Assembly: GCA_029990175.1 (NCBI GenBank)
Contig: JARKIP010000065.1
Span: 9,118,501 to 9,182,500, forward strand
Source: Petunia secreta
Lineage: Eukaryota > Streptophyta > Magnoliopsida > Solanales > Solanaceae
DNA: 64,000 nt
Direction: 5' to 3'
The notes under the pieces were generated by a model, which made no database searches, was not told the DNA's origin, and saw nothing but the letters and a program-made list of their open reading frames with translations. Position numbers and translations under genes: made by a program. This document shows positions 19,439-30,530 of the stretch, piece by piece; the stretch's first letter is position 1; each line of letters opens with the position of its first letter.

Positions 19439-20272
19439 ACTAGTAACATTCCCAAAACACTTCCCCATGTAGATCTATAGATATTAAAATTATCTCCCTC
19501 GTCGAGGCCATTAAAAGAATAGAAACATTTTCATGGTTTCACCTGGATAATCCTTATTATAACAACAAGAGGCATCTTATGATGAGGATATAGTTGGAGA
19601 CTTCTCTGTAATGTAGTTGACTTGCATATCTTCTATACAAAGAACTCCTCTGTATCACACTCTTTTAACAACTTTGTAAACTCCATTTTCAACGACTAGT
19701 GACATTACAGTATGTACATAACAACGACTGAGAAATCAAAAGTTAGACAACTTGTTAAAAATTACAGTATAATAAAGGAAATCCGCAATAAATTAGTTAT
19801 TTCAATAATAAAAATTTCACTTTTGTAACTATACATGACAAACTAATTAGACAAGCGACAAACTTTATCTATCTATTCTTCAAATCTATTGTGTATCATA
19901 GTGTTCTCGCTTGAATTTATCCAACCACAACTTCAGAGATCTTGACTTTTTACCATGAACGCCCTAGCTATCGGGTCTCTTGGCAGCCCTAGCTCGATTC
20001 TTCAAACTTTTCAATCTTCTTGTTGATGAATTTCTCGTGAGCGGGATGGGCTAAGACAAAAAAGTAGTATTAATTTCTAATAAGCACTGATTTGCCTACA
20101 TCATGGTTTGTCTTATGACTTTTCCCATGTATCAGCAAAGGTAAAAAATATTTATATTATGAACGTTCGGAAAAAATGATAGTGCTGTCAAGATGTGTAG
20201 TAGAATTTTGTAATGGAGTGAGCTGTATAAGCTGACTAGCTCCAGCTTAAATGTCCACACCACTAAATTCTA
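19439..20272. other. Intergenic, nothing recognised
   Basis: AT-rich single-copy-looking DNA with no open frame above about 60 codons and no RNA gene or repeat that I can support. Confidence 0.4.
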
Positions 20273-20526
20273 CTCCCTTCATCCCAAATTGAAATTGAGT
20301 GTCTTACTTTCCTTTTTAGTTTGTCCCAAAATGAGTGCCTCTTACTATATTTAGTAAGTTGAAAATTCAAACATCCTACATGGTAGATTTAAAACCACAA
20401 ATTCAAAGAACATTTTAGTACATTACACACATCTTTCATTTACAACCACAAAATTAAAAAGTCTCCCTATATTTCTTAAATTCCGTACCCAGACAAACTA
20501 AGACACTCAATTTGGGACGGAGGGAG
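20273..20526. mobile_element. Stowaway-like MITE
   Basis: The element is 254 bp with ends CTCCCTTCATCCCAAATTGA and the near-complement finishing TTTGGGACGGAGGGAG. TA lies on each side (20271-20272 and 20527-20528). It has no coding capacity. It is a different, diverged copy of the family at 2004-2277, with its own sub-terminal sequence (gagtgtcttac). Confidence 0.85.
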
Positions 20527-21461
20527 TAATAAGCAATGAAAGTCCTGAAAGTGATATGGCTAACTCTAGCTTTAATGTTCAGACCATAAAATCCTAATGA
20601 GCATTACTTAGCTACCCATTCAACACTTGAACTTGACAGCAATGAACCATCTTTATAAAGGGGGCAACTGTACCTACTGCCACTCCTATAAATGGAATAA
20701 CAAAAATCCAAATAGTTGACTATTTGTAATCTGAATCAGTTTCACTAATCCTTTGTAAACTATATGCAGTCGGATTTCTGCTTCGACTAAATTGAGGACA
20801 TTTAACAGACAGATTGTACCAGTAGTGGTGCTGCAGGTTACTGAACGTGCAAGCACTAATTGCAGGCTACCAGTTTCTGCCATCACCCAATATTTTTTCT
20901 ATACAGGAGAGTCGAAAAAAAGTACTACAATGGAGCTAATGGGATTATATTAGACCGCAAGAGCTTATACAAATTTTGAACCTTCTCATTCATTTTGTTA
21001 CAATAAAACTTATGTCAGAGGCATTCAAACACACATACACACTTAAATATATATTCTAGTCCCTAAAGTAAAATCATCCATTTAAAGAAAGAATGTTCTT
21101 CTGCATGTCCACCATGTCTAGATGACTCTACAGGGGTGATAAGCAGATCCAAACAAAGTGAAAGATAATAGTTATGAAACAGTTGTGAAGCTAGCATTTG
21201 TCCGGATATTGAACTTCCAAACAGTTGCTAGGCTATCATTAAAATGAATATGGTAAAATAGATGTATCGTAATACAAGACTGGACAAAAAAAATGATCAC
21301 GAATTAGCACACGTTATGGTTAAAATGAGATGTTGCCTAAGATGGCTCTCGCATAAGATGGTATTGACATGTCCTAAGAAGACCTCCAAAAGCATCAACC
21401 ATAGGTGGGACATTAAGATTATTGAAGGTAGGAAACGTGGTCAGTTAGACATAAAATTAAA
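20527..21461. other. Intergenic, nothing recognised
   Basis: Short random frames only (for example 20686-20886 minus and 21262-21477 plus) with no recognisable motifs, promoter or RNA gene. Confidence 0.35.
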
Positions 21462-22325
21462 GCTGTCAAAGGGGTAGGGGTCTACCCGTTAAAATCCGGA
21501 TCCGGACCCACAAAAACCCGACCCCATCTGGACCTGTAAAAAACCGTACTCGGACCCGTAAACCTCCTAAAATACCCCTACCCGTACGAGTATTTTTCTT
21601 TTAACGAATACTCGTACCCGTTAAGACCCGGCAAAATTAGTGGGTGTTAACGGATATACCCGTACCTGTTAAAATTAAAAAGAACAAAAAAGAAAAAAAT
21701 AGAGATATTCGAAATCAGACTATTAGCAAACGATCAGCCAACTTTTTAAGACGTTGGAAAGACTTGATGATACCCGCCACTGTTCGGGTAGTAATGCTTT
21801 GGATGTTCTAATTTTTTTACGAGACTTGATTAGATTGGAGCGAAGAAATTCTGTTAAGTGACTACAGCCAAGCACCATCAATGACAGTTACACCGGAGCA
21901 CGAGGGGAATGATATAGAAGAAATTACACAAAGAATTAGGCGTATTTAAGTTTGTAATTTGAATTTGCATTATCTAATTTTGATGCTGCACTTTTTAAAT
22001 TTGGAAGTTTAATGTTCGAAATTTTAATAGTTCACGTATCTTAAATAAAAGTAAGTCTTTGAGCTTTTTCTATCATTCATCTTTTTTGTATTTGTTTTAA
22101 GTATTTAAACTAATATTATTAAAAAATAAAATTAAAATTCGGACCTGGACCTGATTTATTAAGACTCGGACCCGTACCCATACCCGCTAAGACCCGGACC
22201 CATACGGGTAATTTTTTCCTACCCGAAACTCGGACCCGTTAAGAACCCGTTAGTTAAACCCGTACCCCTAACTCGCGGGATTTACGATTTTACAACCCGG
22301 ACCCGTATACCCATTTGACACCCAT
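21462..22325. mobile_element. hAT-like non-autonomous element rich in ACCCG words
   Basis: The ends mirror each other: the left has CTGTCAAAGGGGTAGGGGT, and the right, read in reverse, has GTGTCAAATGGGTATACGGGT. Both terminal 200-300 bp zones are packed with ACCCGT and GGACCC words in opposite orientation, and an AT-rich core lies between. Ends of the GGGTGTCAAA type are common in plant hAT derivatives. I could not find a clear 8 bp target duplication, so the superfamily is tentative. Confidence 0.5.
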
Positions 22326-22682
22326 ACTTAAAATCCATTAAACATAATTTTATCAAGACCTAAGTTCTCTCAAGTCTTGACATCAGTGCAAACTTAGCTA
22401 CAGAAGGGAACATCAATTACAGTATTCATCTATTCAACGACTTAAATATCAAGACTGTATTTCCGTGTAAGTAGATGATAATTAGATTAACTGTAACATG
22501 CAGTAGAGAACAGACTACGGAATCTTGGAAAGAAACTTCAAGATAAAAAGGCTAAAATTGAACCAGAAAAGGAAGACTACACTTGCTTAAACAATCCATT
22601 TGTACGATTCAGCATGTGAATGGCGAAATAAGCAACTGCGCTTTGCTTCATTTAGCTTCTTGGTACAAATTTCTACTCACAT

Positions 22683-23393
22683 CAGTGTTTTGAAAAGCGG
22701 TCGCTTCATTGCTTTAAGCGACCCTTCAACGTTTTTGATCTGTGAAGCAGCGTGTTCAGTGAAGTGCACGCTTCATGTGCTAAAGCGTGAAGCGAGCGCT
22801 TCAGTAAAAAAGCGTTTAACAGTGTTTTTTTTAAAGAAAAAATAGAAGTTGGGACCAATTTATAAAGAAAAAAATAAGACCAATGGAGTCTTGGAGAAAA
22901 ATCATGCTGCATAGGGTTTCTTCATCTTCTTTCCATCGCTGCTTCCTTAGGTAATCTTCTTTCTCCTTCTTTCTTTCTTCTTTAGTTGCTAGGGATTTTT
23001 TCTTCTTCCTCTTCTCTTTCTTTCTTGCTCTTCTCTTTCTTCGTTTTTCTCTGTTTCTTATCTTCCCCTGTTTAAAGATGATGATGAAGAGATTTCGGAT
23101 GATGAAAATCTTAGTGAAGAAGAATAGGATTAAGATTTATTTCTAATTTAGTTTTTCGTTCATTTTGCTTATCACCTTGTTCTACGGATGATTATTGACT
23201 CTTTGTTTTTTGTTTTAAATATAAAGTTTGCTTAAATATTCTTGGTGAATTCTTATTCATTCTAATTATTTTTGCAACACTTACTATTTTTTTAAAAATT
23301 CGCTTCATTTCACTGGAGCGAGCGCTTCGCTTCACGCTTTAAGCGTTAGGGGCCTTTGTCGCTTTTCTTCACCTCACGCTCTCCAAAACACTG
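22683..23393. mobile_element. Non-autonomous DNA transposon with CAGTGTTTTG ends
   Basis: The element is 711 bp. The 17 bp terminal repeats are CAGTGTTTTGAAAAGCG and, reversed, CAGTGTTTTGGAGAGCG (two mismatches). Sub-terminal zones carry many GCTTCACGCTTTAAGCG-like words in both directions. The flanks (tcacat / tcatat) resemble an imperfect target duplication. The core (22900-23150) is CT-rich with no coding sequence I recognise. The ends suggest hAT but do not prove it. Confidence 0.6.
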
Positions 23394-24055
23394 TCATATG
23401 GTTTGGCAGATGTAATATGGTTTATTATCAAGCATCATTTTTTAACCAAGTTTTCCACTTTATGCATTTATAAAGATGAAGCAAAATGAGGGTATACAAA
23501 GGAAATAACAAGATGTAATCGGCTTTACTAGTAAAAAAAGCAATGGTATAGAGTATATAGAACAAGTCGATGCAATACGTTTATTCTTATATTGTTATAA
23601 CCAACCAGATTGCCTCCCTTAGCTTCATGTCTTAATTGCCAATAAAGTCATCTACAATTTCTTCACTTTACAACACACTGTGCAAATAAAGTACCATTGC
23701 AAACGCCAAACAATACCTTTTAGTAAATCTCCTCCCACGAGTCAGCTCCATTTGCATTTCCCTTCGAGCTATATAATCGATGCTACAAATAAAAAAAAAA
23801 ATGAGTCAGCCTATCAAATTTAGAAGCAATACCTTGCTGTCTAGGTTCAAATTTTTACTTAAATTTCCTTTCACAAAAGAAGTCCCTTTTAAATTTACTT
23901 TTGCAAACATAGGCATTTTTTTTAATTTCAGATTGTAAGTGAAATGTATCACATGAACTTTCATTGTTAACGAGGGCTATAGGCGGAACAAAACGACTTT
24001 CGAGACAAATAGATTAAGCCAAAATAACAACAAATTCGATATATTGACTAAAAAT
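23394..24055. other. Intergenic, nothing recognised
   Basis: AT-rich DNA leading to the copia element, with no supported gene or repeat. Confidence 0.4.
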
Positions 24056-24436
24056 TGAACCTAAATGTGAAAATAATAAACTTGTTTTCATTAGTTCACA
24101 TTAGTTTACATTTGTCTATATTTGTTTAGATTAGTTCATGAACTAGAATATTAATCTAGTACATGTATTAGAGTATGAACACATTGATGTAGTTTGGAGG
24201 ATTCAATGTCTAGAGGTGTCATCCATGCACTTTGGGATATGTAAAGTGTGGACATAATTAGTATGTTTACATATTGTATAGGTTAGATACATGAATGACT
24301 TTTCCTATAAATAGCCATGTATTCCTAGCCATTTGGAGCAAGTCAAGTTGAATAGAAATCCTCATTTTCTCCATTTTCTTTTTTGTGAGTTTTGAGTATT
24401 CTTTTGTGTTGTTTTTCTCTCCCAAATTTTCTAACA
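24056..24436 (+). repeat. 5' LTR of the copia element
   Basis: It ends TTTTCTAACA at 24436, the same as the 3' copy. CCTATAAATAG at about 24304-24314 is the likely TATA box. The first few bases are altered compared with the 3' LTR, so the exact start is uncertain by several bases. Confidence 0.8.
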
Positions 24437-24438
24437 TT

Positions 24439-24450
24439 TGGTATCAGAGT
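24439..24450 (+). other. Primer-binding site, initiator tRNA-Met type
   Basis: TGGTATCAGAGT lies two bases after the LTR. It matches the usual plant copia primer site TGGTATCAGAGC except for the last base. Confidence 0.85.
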
Positions 24451-24485
24451 CGGTGTGTTTGAGAGACAACCAAACTTGGAAAAAG

Positions 24486-25341
24486 ATGAAAAATAGTAAT
24501 GGAACCTCATTCCAAGTTCATATGCTCACAAAAGAAAACTATGGAAATTGGTGTATCCGGATGAAAGCCTTACTTGGTGCCAATGATGTTTGGGAACCGG
24601 TGGAAGTCGGAGGTGATGAAGCGGAGGATGATGTTGCCTTTAGAAAGAAAGATCAAAAGGCACTCACTCTCATCCATCAAAGTTTGGATGGCAAGATGTT
24701 TGAGAAGGTTGCAAATGCAACCACATCCAAGTAAGCATTTGAGATTCTTCAAACTTCCTTTACAGGTTTGGATAAAGTGAAAAGAGTTCGTCTCCAAATC
24801 TTAAGAGGAGAGTTTGAATTATTGCATATGAAGGAATCCGAATCCGTTTCGGATTATATTTCAAGAGTTTTGTCTATTGTCAATCAAATGAAAAGATATG
24901 GTGAAAACTTAAGTGATGATAGGGTCGTTGTAAAAATACTACGATCCCTTGATTCAAAATTTGATTATATTATTGTGGCTATTGAATAGTCCAAAGACTT
25001 AGATACCATGACCATTGAAGAACTCATGGGTTCTTTGCAAGCACATGAAGAAAAGTTGAAGAAACCAAAAGAAGAATCGGTTGAACAAGCGTTGCAAGAA
25101 AAACTTTCTTTCAAGAAGAAAGATGAAAGGTGTGGCTCGCAATAAAGAGGTCGTGGGGGAAGAGGAAGAGGTGGTATTCAACCACCAAGCAAAGAGAATA
25201 AAAGTCAAGACTATAACCAAGGAAGAGGCCGTGGAAGAGATAGAGGATGGAGGCTAAAATCAAGGAAGGTATGATAAGTCTAATATTGAATGTTATACTT
25301 GTCATAAATTTGGTTATTTTTCTTGGAAATGCAAAAATAAT
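24486..25341 (+). pseudogene. copia gag
   Basis: It starts at ATG 24486. Motifs in order: LTKENYGNWCIRMKALLGA, then KVKRVRLQILRGEFELLHM and SVSDYISRVLSIVNQM, typical of the copia capsid. A zinc knuckle follows (CYTCHKFGYFSWKC, CX2CX4HX4C, about 25288-25329). In-frame stops lie at 24732, 24987 and 25153. A frame change lies between about 25245 and 25270, just before the zinc knuckle, in the Arg-Gly repeat. Gag would form the virus-like particle and bind the element RNA; this copy cannot. Confidence 0.85.
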
Positions 25342-28300
25342 ATGGAGGAGAAAAATAATTTTGTGGAGAACAAAGATGAAGATGGAGATGGCACTTTACT
25401 TCTTTCTTGCAAAGGAGAAGAAAATGTAGAGAGAAATCAATGCTACCTTGACTCCGGTGCAAATAGCCATATTTGTGGAAAGAAGAATTTATTTGTCGAG
25501 CTTGAAGAGTTAAATGGTGGCAACATTACTTTTGGAGACTTTTCACGGGTTAAAATCAAAGGAAAAGGTACGATTTTAATTCGTTTGAAAGATGGTAGTC
25601 ACCAATTAATTTCTAATGTGTTGTATGTACCGGCGATGAAAAGTAACATTTTAAGTTTGGGACAACTTTTGGAGAAAAATTATGATATTCATTTGAAGGA
25701 TAAAAAGCTGCTCATGAGAGATGAAAATGGGAGATTGTTAGCCAAAGTTCCTATGGCTAATAATAAAATATTTATTTTGAATCTTCAAAGTGATGTTCCA
25801 AGGTGCTTGCTATTATGTGCCAAAGATTCATCTTAACTTTGGCATATGAGATTCGGTCATGTGAATTTTGATAGTCTAAGGTTAATGAAGAAGGAGAGCA
25901 TGGTGATTGGGTTGCCAACTATTGATCATCCGAGCCAACTTTGTGAAGGATGTCTCTTTGGAAAGCAAGTAAGGAAAAACTTTCCTAAAGAGTCTTTGAC
26001 TAGAGCCCGATGCCCATTGGAGTTGATTCACATGGATACGTGCGGACCAATCAAGCCATCTTCACTTGGTAAAAGTAATTATTTTTTACTTTTTATTGAT
26101 GATTTTTCTAGAAAAACTTGGGTTTATTTCTTGAAGGCAAAATCAGAGGTGTTTGAAATTTTCAAAAAAATCAAGTGCATGGTGGAGAAACAAAGTGGCT
26201 ACCAAGTGAAGTCATTGCGGTCCGATAATGGTGGAGAATTCACTTTAAATGAATTCAAAGTTTTTTGTGAAAGAAATGGAATTCGTCATCTTTTGACAGT
26301 TCCAAGATCACCACAGCAAAATGGCATCGTGGAAAGAAAGAACCGGACTATTCTCAACATGGCACGGAGTATGTTGAAGAGCAAAAATGTGTCAAAGGAG
26401 TTTTGGGCTGAAGCAGTTGCTTGTGCAGTTTATTTGTCAAATAGGTCTCATACCAAGAGTGTTCGTGACAAAACACCTCAAGAGGCTTGGAGCGGTTTCA
26501 AGGCAAAAGTTGCTCATTTGCAAGTTTTTGGGAGCATTGCTTATGCACATGTGCCGGATGAGAAGAGGTCCAAGCTTGATGATAAAAGTGAGAGGTATGT
26601 TTTCATTGGCTATGATCAAAATTCTAAAGGTTCTAAATTATATAACCCAAGAAATGGTAAGGTCACCATAAGTAGAGATATAGAATTTGATGAAGAGAAT
26701 GCTTGGAATGGAAAGCTAAAGAGCAAGATTATTCTTTTAGTCCTTTCTTTGATGAAAATGGCGATGACGAAGTTGGGGAGCAGCCTATCACACCATCGTC
26801 AACACCTCCAGCACAAGAGAAGAAGATGAGTCAAGTCTAAGTTACTCAAGTGAAGTGCCTCAGAAGACTAGAAGTCTTCATGACTTGTACGAAAATACGG
26901 AAGTGGTAAGAGAAGACTTATATGATTCGACTCACTTTTGTTTGTTGGTGGATAGTGAGCCTTTTAACTTATGAGGATGCTGCCAAAAATACCAAATGGA
27001 GAGATGCCATGGATGAAGATATCAAGGCAATCAAGAAGAATGATACTTGGGAGTTGGCCACACTTCCAAAAGGCAAAAACACCATTAGCGTCAAATGGGT
27101 GTACAAGTTGAAGAAAAATTCCAAGAGAGAGGTAGAAAGGTATAAAGCAAGATTGGTTGCCAAGGGATACAAGCAAAAGGCCGGTATTGACTATGATGAA
27201 GTATTTGCGCCGGTTGCTCATTTGAAAACAATTCGTTTTATTATTTCTTTGGCAGCCCAAAATCAATGGAAAATTCATCAAATGGATGTCAAGTCGGCTT
27301 TCTTGAATGGTGTTTTGGAGGACAAAGTATACATTGATCAATCTTTGGGCTATAAGATTGAAGGACATGAAGACAAAGTTCTAAAATTGAAGAAGGCACT
27401 TTATGACTTGAAGCAAGCCCCACGGGCTTGGAATAGTAGAATTGACAAATATTTTCAAGCAAATAGTTTTTCAAAGTGTCCACATGAACATGCTCTTTAT
27501 GTCATGATTGCTAAAATTAGTGGCATCTTACTTATTTGCTTGTATGTAGATGATTTGACCTTTACAGGAAATAATCCAAAAAGGAGGCTATGGCAAGGGA
27601 GTTTGAGATGACGGACATTGACTTAATGTCCTACTATCTTGGAATTAAAGTGCAACAAAGGGATGATGGAATTATTATTTCTCAAGAAGAATATGCAAAG
27701 GAAATTCTCAAGAAGTTTGATATGGAGAATTGCAATCCGGTGAGCACTCCCGTGGAATGTAGAGTTAAAGTATCCAAGCATGGAGATGGAGAAAAGATCA
27801 ATCCCACACTTTTTAAGAGTCTCGTTGGAAGCTTAAGGTACTTGACATGTACAAAGCCGGATATTCTTTTTGGTGTTGGACTTGTGAGTCGCTTTATGGA
27901 AGAGCCTACTACCTCCCATTTAAAGGTAGCCAAAAGAATACTTCGGTACATCAAAGGTACACTTGATTATGGAATATTAATTCATCATCCAAACTCAAAT
28001 CTTATTGGATACTATAACAGTGATTGGGCTGGTGATATTGATGATAGAAAGAGTACTACCGGGTTTGTCTTCTTTCTTTGAAATTCCGCATTTAAATGGA
28101 ATTCTAAGAAGCGGCCAATTGTGACTTTGTCAACTTGTGAAGCGTAATATGTGGCAGCATGTTCTTGTGTTTGTCATGCAATTTGGCTAAGGAGCTTGTT
28201 GGAGGAACTTCACCAACCACAAGAAGATGCAACAAAGATTTTTGTTGACAACAAATCGGCTATTGAATTGGCCAAGAACCCGGTGTTTCATTAAAGGAGC

Positions 28301-28470
28301 AAGCATATTGATACAAGATATCATGTTATTAGAGATTGCATATCTAATAAAGCTGTGGAACTTGAGCACGTGAAGTCGCAAGATCAAATTGCGGATATTT
28401 TCACCAAGCCGTTGAAGATTGAGCTTTTTCAAAAGCTAATGATGGCACTTGGAGTGATGAAACAAGTTTA
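25342..28470 (+). pseudogene. copia pol: protease, integrase, reverse transcriptase, RNase H
   Basis: Protease active site LDSGANSHIC at about 25446. Integrase has WHMRFGHVNF then CEGCLFGK, and the D,D,E triad in IHMDTCGP, RSDNGGEF and PQQNGIVERKN (26030-26340). Reverse transcriptase runs from WELATLPKGK through MDVKSAFLNG to YVDDLTFTG (27543-27569), with both catalytic Asp kept. RNase H follows (SDWAGDIDDRKSTTG). Breaks: stop at 25834, a frame change near 26955, another with loss of several codons near 27580, and stops at 28079, 28144 and 28294. The frame ends MKQV-stop at 28470, next to the polypurine tract. Confidence 0.9.
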
Positions 28471-28478
28471 AGGAGGGA

Positions 28479-28857
28479 TGTTGAAATGTGAAAATAATAA
28501 ACTTGTTTTCATTAGTCCACATTAGTTTACATTTGTCTACATTTGTTTAGATTAGTTCATGAACTAGAATATTAATTTAGTACATGTATTAGAGTATGAA
28601 CACATTGATGTAGTTTGGAGGATTCAATGTCTAGAGGTGTCATCCATGCACTTTGGAAAATGTAAAATATGGACATAATTAGTGTGTTTACATGTTGTAT
28701 AGGCTAGATGCATGAAGGACTTTTCCTATAAATAGCCATGTATTTCTAGCCATTTGGAGCAAGTCAAGTTGAATAGAATTCCTCCTTTCCTCCATTTTCT
28801 TCTTTGTGAGTTTTGAGTGTTCTTTTGTATTGTCTTGCTCTCCCAAATTTTCTAACA
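28479..28857 (+). repeat. 3' LTR of the copia element
   Basis: The LTR is 379 bp from TGTTGAAATGTG to TTTTCTAACA, directly after the polypurine tract. CCTATAAATAG is at about 28726. Confidence 0.9.
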
Positions 28858-30530
28858 GCAACAAGAATTCAGAAAAAGGAAACAATAAACAGAGATCTTA
28901 ATGGAATGAAATAATAGAAAATACAACGAAATGTTCAAAATCGCGAGATCGAAAAATACCTTTGTATTCGATGTCTGAAATATCAGTAGTTTATGCTAGC
29001 GGAGAGAGCAGAGAGTGGCGGCGAGCAGTGGAGAGTGGTGGAAAGCAGCATAACGTGGCGAAGAGAGGTAGAGAGAGGCGGAAAACTTTGCCAGAAACCC
29101 TAGAGTAGAGAGAGAGGGGAGAGAAAGTAGAGAGAGAATGGAAGCAAGAAAATGATCTTATTTTCACGAAAATGTTTTTCCAATTTTTTTTAGGAAAAAC
29201 ATTTTCCTATATTTGAAGGAAAATGAGTATGTTACGAAAATATTTTCCATGTCATATATGCCAACCAAACAAGAGAAAATGAAAAAATATTTTTCATAAA
29301 GTGTTTTCCCCCATACCAAACACACCCTTAGTGTTGGACGCAAATGCATTGAATTAAGCTTTATAATTTACACTGACACTAATGCGCCCATGAAGCAACA
29401 AAATTACACGGGTAGAAAGTAAAGGCACATCGATAAGAAACAAGAATGACAGTTTTGAGCGGGTGTGTTTGTGGACCAATACGAATCCTTGTTCAAATAT
29501 ATCAATAGATATAATCTGTCATATATATTTGTATGAAGGAAATAAAATAACAAAGAAAGAGAAAAGACATACTTGTTGGGAATAAATGTGTCATTTAAAT
29601 AAGTTCATTCTTCTAACCCTTAAGATTACAAATGTTGTTGGGAAAAAATGGGCCATTTAAATAAGTTCATTCTTCTAACCCTTAAGATTACAAATGTTCT
29701 CCATCCAAAAGTTCTAACTAAAAAGATTATGAAGGACAAAGAGATCTTCTACGAATCATAACAGCTTCTGTAACACAAATACAGACTAGTAATATAAATA
29801 CAATAAATTTTTGGTAAATTGTGCTTTCTTGAATTATCTTACATAATTTAGATGGGGGAGATAGTAAGCACGACTTTCTACATAATGATAATTTTTTTCT
29901 TATGATTTATCAAGTTATAAGGGGTGACCGAAAAAAGGAAAGCAGATTGGCTGGTTTCTCCAGTTAAAGTATAGTTGATAATCCAATTTCTGATAAATAC
30001 GGTAAATCTTGTGAAAACTGTGCGCTTGAATTATTGTGAAGGGAGAAAACTGTGCGCTTGAATTATTGTGTTTCCTTTCAGCGTGAGAGAGAGACGGGGG
30101 AGGGGGGGATAGATATAAATGGGGGTAGGATAGCGAGTTCTCATTGATGAAAGTTCCGAAATAAAAAATCCAGCTTCTAATGCTTGGTATAGATATACAA
30201 CAAAGAGGAAAAGTCTACAAAAGAGAGGGATCAGATTCTACGCTAGTAAAATTATACAACCCCAGGAGCATGTGCTACTACGCTTCAAAGGGGAATCAAA
30301 TTCAAACTTTTCCAAGCAACTATAATAATAAGATAGAAAGGCCAAAAAAAGAAGAAACACAGGAAAAACAACAAAAGGAGGTGGTATAAATTCCCCAGCT
30401 GTCCCTAAAAGGCTAAACCCCCACTGTTCAGCAGTCAAACTTGCCTGCCCCTCACTCTCGTAACAAAATTAAGTATCAACCTTTAAGTCTTCTACCACGT
30501 TTTCCATTAGTTCTTTCTGCTTTATTTTTT
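28858..30530. other. Intergenic DNA 3' of the PDCB gene, with tandem duplications
   Basis: No gene is seen. At 29573-29696 a 62 bp unit is tandemly duplicated with a few differences. At 30013-30070 a 26 bp word (gaaaactgtgcgcttgaatt...) is repeated with a 32 bp period. Around 29160-29335 is a MITE-like stretch ending in the complement of aagggtgtgtttggtatgg, a common plant hAT-MITE terminus. Its other end is unclear. 28990-29130 is purine-rich (gagagtggcgg words). Confidence 0.5.

Larger units (their letters stand above)
24056..28857 (+). mobile_element. Ty1/copia retrotransposon with both LTRs, coding region broken
   Basis: About 4.8 kb: LTRs at 24056-24436 and 28479-28857, initiator-Met primer site, gag, protease, integrase, reverse transcriptase and RNase H in copia order, then a polypurine tract (AAGGAGGGA, 28470-28478). 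The LTRs differ at roughly 20 positions by eye in about 380 bp, so this is not a recent insertion. No flanking 5 bp duplication is visible, and the left LTR start (TTGAACCTAAATGTG against TGTTGAAATGTG) is disturbed. Confidence 0.9.

Noticed and set aside
30521..30526. Polyadenylation signal AATAAA of the PDCB gene
   Set aside because: It lies only a few bases after the stop codon, too close to be convincing as the main signal.
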